A stretch of DNA of 64,000 bases from Pelobates cultripes (GCA_933207985.1 OW240914.1:285503751-285567750); one strand, 5' to 3'; positions 33,602 to 46,289 are shown, counted from the first letter of the stretch. The notes: generated from the sequence alone by a model not told the origin. Numbers and translations are program-made.

Positions 33602-34918
33602 GGGTGATTCTGAGTTAGATTACTAACATCTAGCTGTGAGACAGACCCCTAGACAAAGAACTGGAGCGTCTTGTCATGCCACCTTTATAATATGATAGTC
33701 ATTTAGCACTGAGACAAAATGCAACTCAATACATTAAATTAACCATTTTATTTACACATCCATATAAAATTTAGGTTAATGTTCCCAAGTTATAGAAATA
33801 TTTTTTTTTTCCAACTCTCCTCTTGACCTAAATTTTGCATATAGGTAATTTCAGGAAATAAAACATAGTATACATTTTGTGTTTTCGTTCATCCTGGAGT
33901 TACAATATTACAAGATTTTCCACCAGGGGACACTATACATCTCCTTTATGACAGAAGAAGGTGTTCCGTGTGTGTGTAGAAGGTGGGGGTAGGAGTATCG
34001 TTTAACCTCTGTGAGCAATGACTCATCCGGAAGCTTCTCTGCTTTTCCCAATTTGAGAATGACATACTCCTTCCATTCCCGGGTGAATCAATAGTGATGC
34101 AATTAACCCTTCCCCCATTGCGTTTGTCTGTCTCACTGCTCAGTATATAATCTTGTATATATAGTCACGCAATGCGGAGCCTAGAATTCTGCTGTAAAAA
34201 ATGTTGCAAGATGTAATTACTATGGTACAGCTGGAAACATGAATTTATTATTCCCAAACATTCTTGTATACCGTGTAGTCAATAATTGGAAGATAGTCAA
34301 TAATTGAAAAGAGGTGTCATAATTTTTTATCTCAATGGGTTAAGTCTGAGCAGATTTCATGCTCTGTCTTAAATATTACACAAGGTTTGCAGAACTCTAG
34401 TGGTTTTGATGCAGAGATACTATCCCTTTTCCCGTACATTGCAAAATATTGCAGTTCCTGAGAAACAACAATGTTTACATTTAGCTGAGAACAGACCTCT
34501 TGTGGCTGTCAGACAGTCGTCACGAGAATTGCTTTCCCCTTACATCCTTTAAATTGTGAACTAATTCATATTTGGTATCTTAATGTATGATGACGCTGAA
34601 AGCGGCTAATGCTTCCTGTACTCAAGTATTGGTTTGAAAAATACAACATGAATATGAGGTCAAAACAAAACATCAAATGGACTTTAACAGTTACTACAAG
34701 CACAATGACTACTGCAGTGTTTTTCTAAAGTGGTCATGGTATTTTGAGTCTGGTTGTACACAGTAAGAAGTGTGAAAGCAAGCGTTCCAGGCTACTAATG
34801 TGAATTTTGTGAATAGAATGTGTTAATTGTCAGCATGCAAATTAATGGATGTCCAATGGCTTTACCCCCCTACTTATTGCCCTTAGTCCTATCTCACCCC
34901 TGCCTCCTTGACATCCAG
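33602..34918. other. Low-repeat interval, nothing recognised
   Basis: This is among the least repetitive DNA in the window and lies just upstream of a candidate coding exon. No further exon is readable. Confidence 0.4.
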
Positions 34919-34998
34919 CATGCTTTCGTGAGAGGTTATGATGCCACAGAAGGAAGACCAGGCCACATTGAGAACTTGGATACCCCATGGGATCGCAG
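34919..34998 (+). CDS. Candidate internal coding exon, 80 bp, unidentified gene
   Basis: A long pyrimidine-rich tract (CCCTTAGTCCTATCTCACCC, CTGCCTCCTTGACATC) runs into CAG at 34916-34918, a good acceptor. The interval ends GATCGCAG followed by GTGAAT, a usable donor. Between them frame 1 is open throughout, while the other two frames contain stops. The 26 codons read HAFVRGYDATEGRPGHIENL then DTPWDR, plus two bases carried to the next exon (phase 2). The peptide is balanced and not low-complexity, unlike the repeat-derived ORFs nearby, and the flanks lack transposon sequence. I do not recognise the protein. It would belong to a plus-strand gene whose other exons lie outside the window or are not readable. 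A chance open frame of this length between good splice sites is possible. Confidence 0.45.
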
Positions 34999-36242
34999 GT
35001 GAATTCACTCTCTCTCCTCTCTCTCTTTATCCTGTATCTGGGTGCCTCCATCTTAGCTCCCTGTCAATCATTATTACAAGCTCTGTCCTTTGCATCTGGC
35101 AGTCAGCAAAGATAAAACATAAAAAAGAGAATACAAGGGAATATTTTGCTCTTTTTTTTCTTCATTTGCAAATTTTGCCCTGCAGCTGTCTTGTCCGAAC
35201 TGGATTATAATATAATTTTCTGAATCTGTATTATAAATGTCAAAGAAAATGGAGCATCCCATGAAAGACAATGTGATCACAAGCTAATGGCTATTTTCAA
35301 TGTTTTATGCAAGAGTGTAAGTTTCAGAGAAGTGGAAGTTCCTGTTTAACACTTTAGGACCTTTCAAAGAGTGGATACAACTGAATATTATTCTTAAAAG
35401 AGGGAGATTGTAAATGTGTGCATATGTGTAAGCGTGTTAATATACGTGATCACTAATGGCGAGATTTAGGTCAAGCCATGTTTATAGTGAAGATATCACA
35501 CAAGTCGTATGACATTGATACATAATTTAGAAGACAGTGAACGCTTGCTTTCTGTCTTGCGTGACTTAACAAACGATTCTTGAGCACACAGGAATATATA
35601 CTGCATGTGTGTGCGAGGGAGAGAGAGTTGTGTCATATTGGAAATGAATTCCTTTGACAAGTTCTGCATCATAAACTCTGGGAACAAAGCTCTGAGTGGT
35701 TTTGGATGAGTCCAGAGCCCCAGAATCCCAAGATGAAAGGAATCTCTCATGCAAACCCACATTCCCACACACACTATCACCCAGTGTTACATGCACACAT
35801 TAAAACTTCAGAAAATCAACACAAATCGACATACACTCAGTGTTATTCACTAACTTGTACCAAAATGTAGCAGATTAAGTCCTTGATTTAAACGTTTTCC
35901 TAAATGATTCAGTACTGTTAGAGAAACTTTCCAAATGACTTATCTACAGAAATCCCCATGGAATTTAATGGTGACTTCTGGAGATAAATTATTTAGAATG
36001 TTTTTTTTCTAACAATACTGAGTCATTTGGGAAGCTTATTCAAAATTGTATTATCTAAATGTGACCTGCAAAACTGTGACTGATTTGGAAAACAAGGAAA
36101 AAGACAATGAGTTGGAAAAATGACTTGGCTATTAGCCTCAGTTTTGTGATTCTGATTTTAGGGACTAAATTTAATAAGCTTTCCAAATTGTTAATTACTG
36201 TTAGCAAAAACTTTACAAATGATTTATCTACAGACGTCCCCA
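34999..36242. other. Low-repeat interval, nothing recognised
   Basis: If the 34919 exon is real this would be intron. An internal near-duplicate exists: AAATGACTTATCTACAGAAATC (35934-) and AAATGATTTATCTACAGACG (36217-). Confidence 0.4.
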
Positions 36243-36669
36243 TTAAAGGACCACTATAGGCACCCAGACCACTTCAGCGTAATGAAGTGGTCTGGGTGCA
36301 GGTCCACCTAGGATTAACCCTTTCTGCTGTAAACATAGCAGTTTCAGAGAAACGGCTATGTTTATAATGGGGTTAATCCAGCCTCTAGTGGCTGTCTCAT
36401 TGACAGCCGCTAGAGGCGCTTCCGCACTTCTCACTGTGATTGATAATGCTTTCCTATGGACTGGCTGAATGCGCACGGCTCGTGCCGCGCATGCGCATTC
36501 AGCCGAGGAGGAGGAGAGTCCCCCGCCCGGCGCTGGAGAAAGAGGTAAGTTTAACCCCTTCCATCCTCTGGAGCCCGGTGGGAGGGGGCCCTGAGGGTGG
36601 GGGCACCCTCAGGGCACTATAGTGCCAGGAAAACTAGTATGTTTTCCTGGCACTATAGTGGTCCTTTAA
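36243..36669. mobile_element. T2-type MITE, complete, first of a tandem pair
   Basis: The left end is TTAAAGGACCACTATAGG and the complement of the right end is TTAAAGGACCACTATAGTG, near-perfect inverted termini. TTAA lies at both ends. The subterminal hairpin ACCCAGACCACTTC with GAAGTGGTCTGGGT is on the left, and CCAGGAAAAC with GTTTTCCTGG is on the right. It is the same subfamily as 17422-17924. Confidence 0.85.
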
Positions 36670-37118
36670 AGGGACACTATAGTGTCAGGAATGCAAATAT
36701 GTATTCCTAACACTGTAGTCTTAAACTGACTTTTTAACTATCCAGACCCCCTCAGCTCACGTTAAAAGGTTTTAAACTTACCTTTCTACCCATGTCGTGC
36801 TAGTCTTGCCCCTCATCGTCCGTCCTCCTTGCCTGAGATCATAAATTGGATGATCTCAGCCAAATCAAATCCTTTTTCCCAATTAATCTTTATGGGAGAC
36901 CATAGATGCCAGTGCTGCACACTGTTTAACACTGAGATAGGAAGCACATCCAGTGGCCTTTTGAGTGACTGCTTGGTGTTACCTCTAGTGGCCGTTTGGT
37001 GTTACCAGGCAGCAATGTAAACACTACATTTTCTCTTAAAAGGCAGTGCTTACATTGAAAAGCCTGTGGGGACTGACTATACACAACAGTGGTTCCGGTG
37101 ACCATAGTGTCCCTTTAA
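36666..37118. mobile_element. T2-type MITE, complete, second of a tandem pair
   Basis: It starts in the TTAA that closes the previous element: TTAAAGGGACACTATAGTG. The complement of its right end is TTAAAGGGACACTATGG. TTAA closes at 37115-37118. The interior differs from its neighbour (GTCAGGAATGC... and AAGGCAGTGCTTACATTG), so the pair is two subfamilies, not a duplication. Confidence 0.85.
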
Positions 37119-38254
37119 AGTAAAGGGAATTTTTGTAGATAGATCATTTGTAACGTTTTTCAAACAGAATTGATCATATGGAAAGCTTATTAAATCTAGG
37201 CCTAAATCTGCTTAAATTTATAGTTTAATTTAGTGATTGTCTCAGGGCATACACACTCTCGAACATTAGAAGAAAAAGGCACACACATTGGCACATAAGA
37301 AGATACAACTTGTGGGATGTATGTATGATCACTGACAAAAAACAGCTGGCTGCCTTAATTCAGAGTGTTAGCCTGATATTAACACAGGCACGAAAAAAAA
37401 AGGGTAGGGGAGAGGAGATCCATAGATGATCCTAAACCCCTTCATTCAGGGTATTATGTCTGCATTTAAAAAATGACCTAGTAATATAACTCATAATACA
37501 ATATTTTATAGTGAATACATATAGGCTTTAAAACTAGTGTAATCAAATTTAATCTTCTCAATTTATAAAAGTTTATTACATTACATTAAATGTTATGATA
37601 TCTTTTAAATTATAAATAGTTATTTTTTTGAGAACATTTCACTTTTTTTATTTGGCTGAGCAGCCATCTTGGGTCAGACACTGGAATTATCTGATCAACT
37701 GCTAATCAGCCTAAAATGTCTGCAGCTGTGATTGCTGCATGTGAAACCTCAACAGCAGGAAAGTTGAAATTAGTTGGTCAGATAACAGTAAAGTTTGACC
37801 CAGTAGTTAATTAATAACTAGAGTTTCCCGTCCATATATTTTGTGCGATGTTACTTTATTGTTTTACATTGTAACTTCCCTCTTTCTGGCACTACTAACA
37901 ACTCTTTTTATATTATTTCATCACTTTCACGCTTTCTTTTGCAATCACTTATTCACATATAGGCACCCTTTTCAGTCTCTTACTGTGTCACTGCGCACAC
38001 ATTTTAGTTTGTCACACCCTTTTGCTTACACCTCTTTATTCTCACCCCTGTTATTTATACTCCATCACCACATAACTCGTACATAGTTATTCCCTGTCAA
38101 TATTATTCAGCAGTCCTCTCATGGTGAATTCTGGCATTGGCGCAGAAGTCAGCTTATTGGCTGGCAGGAACTGGTCTGTAGGGACAGACCTTGCAATACA
38201 TAATTACCAAAAGCAGAAGTGTCAAACATGCAGCCCATAGACTGAATTGGGCTT
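37119..38254. other. Unassigned AT-rich interval
   Basis: No gene or repeat edge recognised. Confidence 0.4.
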
Positions 38255-38727
38255 TTCAAAGGGACACTATGGGCACCCAGACGACTTCATCTCATTGAAG
38301 TGGTCTGGGTGCAGTGACCCAATTTCTTTAACCCTGCAAGTGAAAATATTGCACGTTAAAGACAACCTCTAGTGTCTGTCTTCCAGACAGCCACTAGAGG
38401 CGCTTATTTAATTCTTATGGAGTTTAACTCTGTGAAACAATGAGGACGTCCACCATCTTCAAAATCCCCATATGAAAACATTGATTCCATGCTTTCATAT
38501 GGGAAAGAACTAATGTGTGGACGATGCTCGTTATGCATGCGCAGTAGGTCCACCATCAATGTGACATAAAGAGGAGACAGGGCAAAGGGCAAGGGACCTC
38601 AGCACTGAAATTAGGGTGAATTAACCCTTTACACACTCAGGGGGTCACCTAATAAGTTAAAGACGTGAACTTACTATACCGTTAGGAGTACAGTTTTGTA
38701 TTCCAATGCTATAGTATTCCTATAAGG
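38255..38727. mobile_element. T2-type MITE, diverged ends
   Basis: The left end is TCAAAGGGACACTATGGG (TTAA mutated to TCAA). The right end is CTATAGTATTCCTATAAGG. The ACCCAGACGACTTC with GAAGTGGTCTGGGT hairpin and the CAGACAGCCACTAGAGG block are present. Confidence 0.7.
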
Positions 38728-38753
38728 TTACATTTCTGTTTCTAAAGGGGAAC

Positions 38754-39160
38754 ATGGATGTCAAACTCGCGGCCCGGCAAAGATATTCATTGCTTCGGTC
38801 ACCTGGAGGCAGCAGAGATGAAATAAAACAGGCGGAGATGAATTGAAGCAGGCGGAGGTGGTCCAGAGGCTGACAGGCGGTCCAGAAGCAAATGGAGGCA
38901 GACGGAGGCGGTCCAGGAGAGAATGGAGGCAGGCAGAGGTGATTCAGGCGAGAATAGAAGTAGGCAGAAGCAGTCCAAGAGATAATGGAGGCGGGCGGAA
39001 GCGATCGAGGAGAGAATGGAGCCGTGCGGAGGTGCACAGATGTGCGCAACGTCATGTCCTGATGTGATGTCTACAGGCTGCGCCTTCAAGGAGTTTGGCT
39101 GTGTCACATGCTGCGAATGGCGCTAGTGGGGATATAGACGCACAACACCAGATACACAAG
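38754..39160. repeat. hAT-like terminus followed by GGAGGCAGGCGGAGG minisatellite
   Basis: ATGGATGTCAAACTCGCGGC then CCGGCAAAGATATTCATTG resembles the sequence at 59082-59130, so both are ends of one dispersed family. 38815-39025 has degenerate units of about 35-40 bp with GGAGGCGGTCCAGGAGAGAA. Confidence 0.6.
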
Positions 39161-39220
39161 GTGAGTAAAGTATGAGTCTGGATGCTAATATTGTTTATTT
39201 TTTTTATTTGTTTTTTTATT

Positions 39221-42200
39221 TTAACCCCTTAAGGACACAGCTTCAGAAGCTTGACTTACGCTTAATGACACAAGCAATTTTTGCATTTTCTTGCTGTTTG
39301 CGTTCAACTGCAATTTGCATCTCTCTCATTTATTGCACCGACACATATTATATACTGTTTTTTAAAGGACAGAAAGGGCTTTAATTTGATATAACATATA
39401 TATATATAAATGCTTACTTATTATAAAAAAAATACAGAAAAATGCAAAAAAAATGAAAAATATTGTTTTTTTTTACAGTTTTTGCAATAATAATGTGTGC
39501 ATAATTAGTGCAGGTTAAGGAAAGTAATTAAAAATAAATTTATTTATTTGTTCTGATTTACAGAATATATAATGTGTCTGGGATTTTAAGTTTTTTTTGG
39601 TAGTTACAGGTCACAAAGCACAAGGAGTAAAATAAACTTTTAATGTGGAGCGATTTTAGAATTTGGTATGTTTGTCTTGTAAGCTTAATAGCCATAAAAG
39701 AAAACAAAATTGCCACACAAAAGTATATATTTATATAAAGTAGACATCACGGGCTATTTACCTAAGGTTGTTTTGACACTTTCTACGTAGCCATTTCACC
39801 GCCAACCTCTGCTAAATATTGGAGTAAAATTGTGTTCTTTTTGGTTTTTAGCACACAAACTTATAACAGAGAAATTCTCGTGTATATTTTGTAAAGTTGG
39901 TGTGTGCTATTCCTGTACAAAGTTTTATTTTGTGTTCAGTTACATCTGCTGAGTAAAATGACACCCCCATTGTATGTCTTTTGCACTATTTCGTGAAGTT
40001 ACAGTGCCATACAGGATACCTGTCCTTTTCAGTATTCACAGTAGAATTTTGAGAGATGGATTTAATGAGCCTTAGCTTCCATTTTGGGGTATTATAACAG
40101 TTTGACTGTTCAAAAAACCCCCACAAAGGCCTACCATTTGTAAAAGTAGACACTCCAGGGTATCTTATAAGGTGCATATTGTGCCTTAACATGCCCCCAT
40201 TTTTTCACCAATATATGCCAAAGTATGTGGTAAAAAATAATTTTGTGCATTTTTTACATACGGATTGCATTTTTGCTGGGCGTTTTGTATATTTCATATG
40301 TGCCACTAAGTTCAAACCCCCCAAATTATGCTCAGCTAAGTCTTCTGAGTAAAATGACACCCCATATGAATGTCTTTGGCACTATTTCGTGAAGCTACAG
40401 TGCCATATAGGAGACCTGTCCTTTACAGTATTCACAGTAGAATTTTGAGAGATGGATTTAATGAGCCTTAGCTTCCATTTGGGGTATTATAACAGTTTGA
40501 CTGTTCAAAAAACCCCACAAAGGCCTACCATTTGTAAAAGTAGACACTCCAGGGTATCTCATAAGGTGCATATTGTGCCTTAACATGCCCCCATTTTTTC
40601 ACCAATATATGCCAAAGTATGTGGTAAAAAATAATTTTGTGCATTTTTTACATACGGATTGCATTTTTGCTGGGCGTTTTGTATATTTCATATGTGCCAC
40701 TAAGTTCAAAACCCCCAAATTATGCTCAGCTAAGTCTTCTGAGTAAAATGACACCCCATATGAATGTCTTTGGCACTATTTCGTGAAGCTACAGTGCCAT
40801 ATAGGAGACCTGTCCTTTACAGTATTCACAGTAGAATTTTGAGAGATGGATTTAATGAGCCTTAGCTTCCATTTGGGGTATTATAACAGTTTGACTGTTC
40901 AAAAAACCCCCACAAAGGCCTACCATTTGTAAAAGTAGACACTCCAGGGTATCTCATAAGGTGCATATTGTGCCTTAACATGCCCCCATTTTTTCACCAA
41001 TATATGCCAAAGTATGTGGTAAAAAATAATTTTGTGCATTTTTTACATATGGATTGCATTTTTGCTGGGCGTTTTGTATATTTCATATGTGCCACTAAGT
41101 TCAAACCCCCCAAATTATGCTCAGCTAAGTCTTCTGAGTAAAATGACACCCCATATGAATGTCTTTGGCACTATTTCGTGAAGCTACAGTGCCATATAGG
41201 AGACCTGTCCTTTACAGTATTCACAGTAGAATTTTGAGAGATGGATTTAATGAGCCTTAGCTTCCATTTGGGGTATTATAACAGTTTGACTGTTCAAAAA
41301 AAAACCACAAAGGCCTACCATTTGTAAAAGTAGACACTCCAGGGTATCTCATAAGGTGCATATTGTGCCTTAACATGCCCCCATTTTTTCACCAATATAT
41401 GCCAAAGTATGTGGTAAAAAATAATTTTGTGCATTTTTTACATACGGATTGCATTTTTGCTGGGCGTTTTGTATATTTCATATGTGCCACTAAGTTCAAA
41501 CCCCCAAATTATGCTCAGCTAAGTCTTCTGAGTAAAATGACACCCCATATGAATGTCTTTGGCACTATTTCGTGAAGCTACAGTGCCATATAGGAGACCA
41601 AGCCATATCCGTTTTTACCAAACTTTTAATTTTGACGCTGGGCCTATGTGCAATTTCCAAGCATCTTCGCAGGTTTTAAATTCAAACTACCCCACAAAGG
41701 CCTACCATTTCTTAAAGTAGACACCCCAGGGTGTTTCAAAAGGTATAGTTTGAACCTTAGCGTGGGATCATTTTTCCGCTAGCTTGTACCAGATGTAGTG
41801 GTAATAAGCGTTTTTTCTGCCTTTTTGACATACAAAGTGAGTTTGCACAGTATATTTTGCAAACCTTATGTGTGCTACGACTGTATAATACTTCATATGT
41901 TGCTCAGCTATGTCGGCTGAGTACAGCAATACCCCCGTATGTACCTTTGCCAGGTATGTGTGGACATCGGAGGGGCACATTTGGGACACAGCCATTCCAG
42001 TTTTTTTCAAACTTTGAATTTTTATGCTGTGCCTATGTCCCATTTTAGAGTATTTTACCAGGCTATATAATCCAAATTCCCCATAAAGCCATACCATTTC
42101 TTAAAGAAGACATCCCAGGGTATTTCAAAAGGCATATTTTGAACCTTAGCGTGGGATCATTTTTCCGCTAGCTTGTACCAAGTGTAGTGGTAATAAGCAT

Positions 42201-43728
42201 TTTTTCTGCCTTTTTGACATACAAAGTGAGTTTGCGCAGCATATTTTGCAAACCTTATGTGTGCTATGACTGTATAATACTTCATATGTTGCTCAGCTAT
42301 GTCGGCTGAGTACAGCAATACCCCCGTATGTACCTTTGCCAGATATATGTGGATGTTGAAGGGGCGCATTTGAGACGCAGCCATTCAGTTTTTTTCTAAC
42401 TTTGAAGTTTTACGCTGTGTCCATGTTCCAATTTGGAGTAGTTTAGACGGTTGGTTATTGAAACTTCCCCACAAACACATACTATTTATTAAAGAATACA
42501 CCCTGGGGTAATTCAAAAGGCATATTTTGAACCTTGGCGTGGGATAATTTTTTCTCTAGTTTGTTCCAGGTGTAGTGGTAATGAGCGTTTTTAAAATGTA
42601 TTTTTTTACTTTTTATAACTTTTTTACTTTTAAAAACTAGTTTTTAAACTTTTGTTTTGCTTATAAATTTTTTTTAAACTTTCCTAAACTTTCTTAAAAC
42701 TTTTTTACAGATTTAACATTTTTCTAAGCTTTTTTTTTTACCGTTAACCCCTAACTAGCAGTACGCAGCAGTAACAGTAAATTCCCCATTTTCCCATAAC
42801 TCCCACCCACCCCAGCTAGCAAAATATATAGTTATAAAATATTTAAATTAATTAATTAAATAAATTGAACCCCTGAGGGTTAAAAAATAAATAAAAAGTT
42901 AATCCTCAGGGGTTAAAAAAAATTAGATCACAGTATAATACTGTGATCTCTATTTGATCGCTGTAGGCAGTGATCGACTGGCAGGGAAGGGGTTAATTTT
43001 TATTTGGACTAGGTAAAGTGTGTTTTTTTTACTTAAATGTTATTAAAACATTTTTTTAAGCTTAATTTTTAACTTTTTTAAGTTTCTTTTAAAACTTTTT
43101 TTAACGTTAACCCCTAGTTAGCCTAACGCCAAATCCCCCAATTCCCCACTAACTTCCACCTACCCCAGCTAGCTAAATATATAATTAAAAAATAGTTTAA
43201 TTAATTAATTTAATTAATTTAACCCCTGAGGGTTAAAAAAAAAATAATTAACCCTCAGGGGTTAAAAAAAAAAATCAGATCATAGTAAAATGTAATCCCT
43301 GCCAATTGATCACTGTAGTCAGTGATCAATTGGCAGGGAAGGGGTTAATTTTTTATTAAAATGGGTAAGGGGGGACTTTAAATAAACTTTATTTTTTTTT
43401 ACAGCAGGGGGCAGGATCAGCACTGATCCGGCTCCCTGCACTTCACACAGAACCCGGAAGTGCAGGGAGCCGGTAGGTAAGTATAGAGAGCACATGTGCT
43501 CGCTCAGACTTGCGGTCAGAGCGAGCACATGTGCTGGGCAGACTGACCGGGTGCTCCCGGTATGCCTCTAATGCAGAGACATACCGGGAGCACCATTAAA
43601 CCCGCGATCGCCGCGATAGCGGCGATCCGGGGTTAATTTTACCGCGTGACGGACGAGGTCCGTCACCCGTCGTTAAGGGTCTCCCCTCTGTGACGGACCT
43701 CGTCCGTCACCCGTCCTGAAGGGGTTAA
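39221..43728. mobile_element. piggyBac-like non-autonomous element, 4.5 kb
   Basis: The left end is TTAACCCCTTAAGGACACAG and the complement of the right end is TTAACCCCTTCAGGACGGG. Both ends sit in TTAA (39221-39224, 43725-43728). A TTAA target with CCC-starting inverted termini is the signature of piggyBac-type elements. There is no transposase. The interior contains an array of ~390-bp units (39934-42600), then AT-rich sequence with two GTTAACCCCTAA... blocks and palindromes, and a GC-rich right end with GTGACGGACGAGGTCCGTCAC and a near-identical inverted copy. Confidence 0.75.
39934..42600. repeat. Tandem array of ~390-bp units inside the piggyBac-like element
   Basis: A box of the type GCTCAGCTAAGTCTTCTGAG recurs at 39934 (diverged), 40330, 40724, 41119, 41513, 41902 and 42291. 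The intervals are 396, 394, 395, 394, 389 and 389 bases. The units between 40330 and 41600 are almost identical to each other, while the flanking ones are strongly diverged. That pattern suggests recent expansion or homogenisation at the centre. Confidence 0.9.
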
Positions 43729-43736
43729 ACAGGGAA

Positions 43737-44095
43737 TGGAGTTTTGCACAGGGGGTTAGGGTTTTGTAGGGTTTTGTACAGGGGGGTTAGGGTTTTGTAC
43801 AGGGTTTTGTACAGGGGGTGGGGTTTGTACAGGGGTTAGGGTTTTGTACAGGGGGTGGGGGTTTTGTACAGGGGGTTGGAGTTTTTACAGGGGTGGGGGT
43901 TTTGTACAGGGGTTAGGGTTTGTACAGGGGGTGGGGTTTTTGTACAGGGGTTCTGAGTTTTGTACAGGGGGTTAGGGTTTTGTACAGGGGGTGGGGTTTT
44001 GTACAGGGGGTTAGGGTTTTGTACAGGGGGTGGGGTTTTGTACAGGGGGTTAGGGTTTTGTACAGGGGGGCTGGGGTTTTGTACTGGAAGCAGTC
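43737..44095. repeat. Minisatellite, GGGTTTTGTACAGGGGGT unit (~18-20 bp)
   Basis: About 18 units, G/T-rich on the plus strand with runs of three to six G. The Pro/Asn/Lys-rich minus-strand ORF is repeat translation. Confidence 0.95.
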
Positions 44096-44221
44096 TTAAA
44101 CCTGCAATGTAAACATTACAGTTTCTCATGTTTGCAGCTGCAAGGCTAAAATGACAAGGACATTGTACTCAGAACTCTTCATTGAGATGATTTGGTTTGG
44201 TTGCCTATAGTGTCCCTTTAA
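44096..44221. mobile_element. T2-type MITE, right end
   Basis: AATGTAAACATTACAGTTTC and GGTTGCCTATAGTGTCCC lead to TTTAA; it closes at TTAA 44218-44221. The minisatellite to the left may lie inside it. Confidence 0.6.
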
Positions 44222-44462
44222 GGTAGTTGTATGTTCCTTTTATGGTTATTTATCTATACACTTTGATATAGTAAAGATAATTCAACACATTTCATTTTGC
44301 ATTTACCCCTTCACTATCGAGCACTTTTTGATTAAAAATATATTAGTGTAATATTTAGTTGAAGTAAGGGATGTATAGTTAGCATATATATGTTTAGATT
44401 GCTTTGCAGACCAACTTTTAATTACGTACTTTTACCAAAAAAGAAAAATGTCACTTGTTCTT

Positions 44463-46146
44463 TTAACCCCTTAATGACCGCGGACGTACAGGGTACGTCA
44501 GACAAAAAATGACTGCTGGTGTACCCTGTACGTCCAAGGCACATTTGAGCACTGGAAGCAATCATGATCACTTCCAACCGCTCTAAGGGTATTGCAGCGA
44601 TGCCTCGATGTCGAGGCATCCTGCAATACCCCCCCCTCACTGCCGGGCCGCCAGGTGATCGCTGCCCTGGAGCGATCACTTCTGGATTGCTCCATGTGGC
44701 AGTGAGGCAGAGTATTGGAAGTCATCAGGCAGGCTTCCGAAGCTCTGCCTGCGTGCTGAGTGCCTCGAGGGGTCGAGGCACTCAGTGAAGATAAAATAAT
44801 TTTTAACAAATTTTAAAATTAATTTTTACATGTAAAAAAATTAAATATATGTATGCTGGTGAAAAAAAGTTAAAAAAAAGTATTAAAATAAAAAAATAAA
44901 GTTAATGAATTAAAAATCTATGTATATCTATGTATATAGAAATAAATAAAAATAATACAAAATATACATATTTCCATATACATCATTACAGAAATAATTT
45001 CATAAATATACACATAGACTTCAAATATATAAATTCTACGTGCATATTTATGTAATATTTTTACATAATTAATTGATTGCAGTTTGGGTGACCTGCCTTA
45101 CAACCCAGGCCGAAAGTCCAGAGAATTTAATTTGCTAGCACCTGTAACTTTCCAAGACACTCTAAAACCTGTACATGGCGGCTACTGTTTTACTTGGTAG
45201 ACTTTGCTGAACACAAATATTAGTGTTTCAAAACAGTAATACATATCACAGTGATAATATTGTCAGGGAAAGTGAAGTTTTTTGCATTTTTCACACACAA
45301 ATGGCACTTTCACGGATTATATCATTGTTTTGAACCAGTTTTGAAAAACTAATATTTGTGTACAGCGAACTCTCCCGAGTATAACAGTACCATCTATGTA
45401 CAGGTTCTATAGAGTTTTTGAAAGTTACAGGGTCAACTATAAGGCTTGATTTTCCGTTTTTTCAGTCTGTTGTTCAGTCTTTTTTAGTAGACACTTAGTC
45501 ATAAACACTGGCCAAAGTTAGCGTTCATAATAGTTTTTTGCATTTTTAACACACAAACAAATATAAATGCTAACTTTGGACAGTGTTTGTGACTAAGAGG
45601 CTACTAAAAAAGACTGGACATACCCCAAATTGAATACCCTGGGTTGTCTACTTTAAAAAAATATGTACATGTGAGGTGTGATTCAGAGATTTATGACAGA
45701 TAACAGTGTTACAATATCATTATTGATAAATTGTAAAAATATATATTTTGAAACATGTCCTACATGTACTTATAGCCCTATAACTTTCCAAAAAAAGCTA
45801 AGAACATGTTAACATTGGGTATTTCTAAACTCAGGACAAAATTTAGAAACTATTTAGCACCGGTGTTTTTTGTCGGTTGTAGATGTGTAAGTTCAAAAAA
45901 GTGTTTTTTTACATGTGCTCATCATATTTTATAAAAACATTTTATACTAAATTATATCATGTGATGAAAATAATGGTACCTTTAGAAAGACCATTTAATG
46001 GTGAGAAAAACAGTTTATAATATATATGGATACAGTAAATGAGTAAGAAGAAAATTACAGCTAAACATAAACACCGCAAATGTAAAAACAGCTCTGGTCC
46101 AAAACGGTAAGAAAATTGAAAAGCGGTCTGGTCACTAAGGGGTTAA
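44463..46146. mobile_element. piggyBac-like non-autonomous element, 1.7 kb
   Basis: The left end is TTAACCCCTTAATGACCGC and the complement of the right end is TTAACCCCTTAGTGACCAG, with TTAA at both ends (44463-44466, 46143-46146). Near the left end GGACGTACAGGGTAC pairs with GTACCCTGTACGTCC. Further small palindromes (GATGCCTCGATGTCGAGGCATC, GTGCCTCGAGGGGTCGAGGC) follow. The interior is AT-rich without ORFs. It belongs to the same general class as 39221-43728 but has different internal sequence. Confidence 0.75.
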
Positions 46147-46289
46147 AAAGATATTTTGAATATGAAAAACTTTAGACAGTATACAGTATCCTTCATCTTG
46201 TAAATTTCACACAGGGTTTGAGATGTTAAAAAAATTAAATTTTCTCACACATAGTGTAAAAATGTGACAAACAGATAAGAAAAAATGCT

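Noticed and set aside
43737..44095. Regularly spaced repeats that could suggest a CRISPR-like array
   Set aside because: Units are contiguous with no unique spacers, and the setting is vertebrate; it is a minisatellite.
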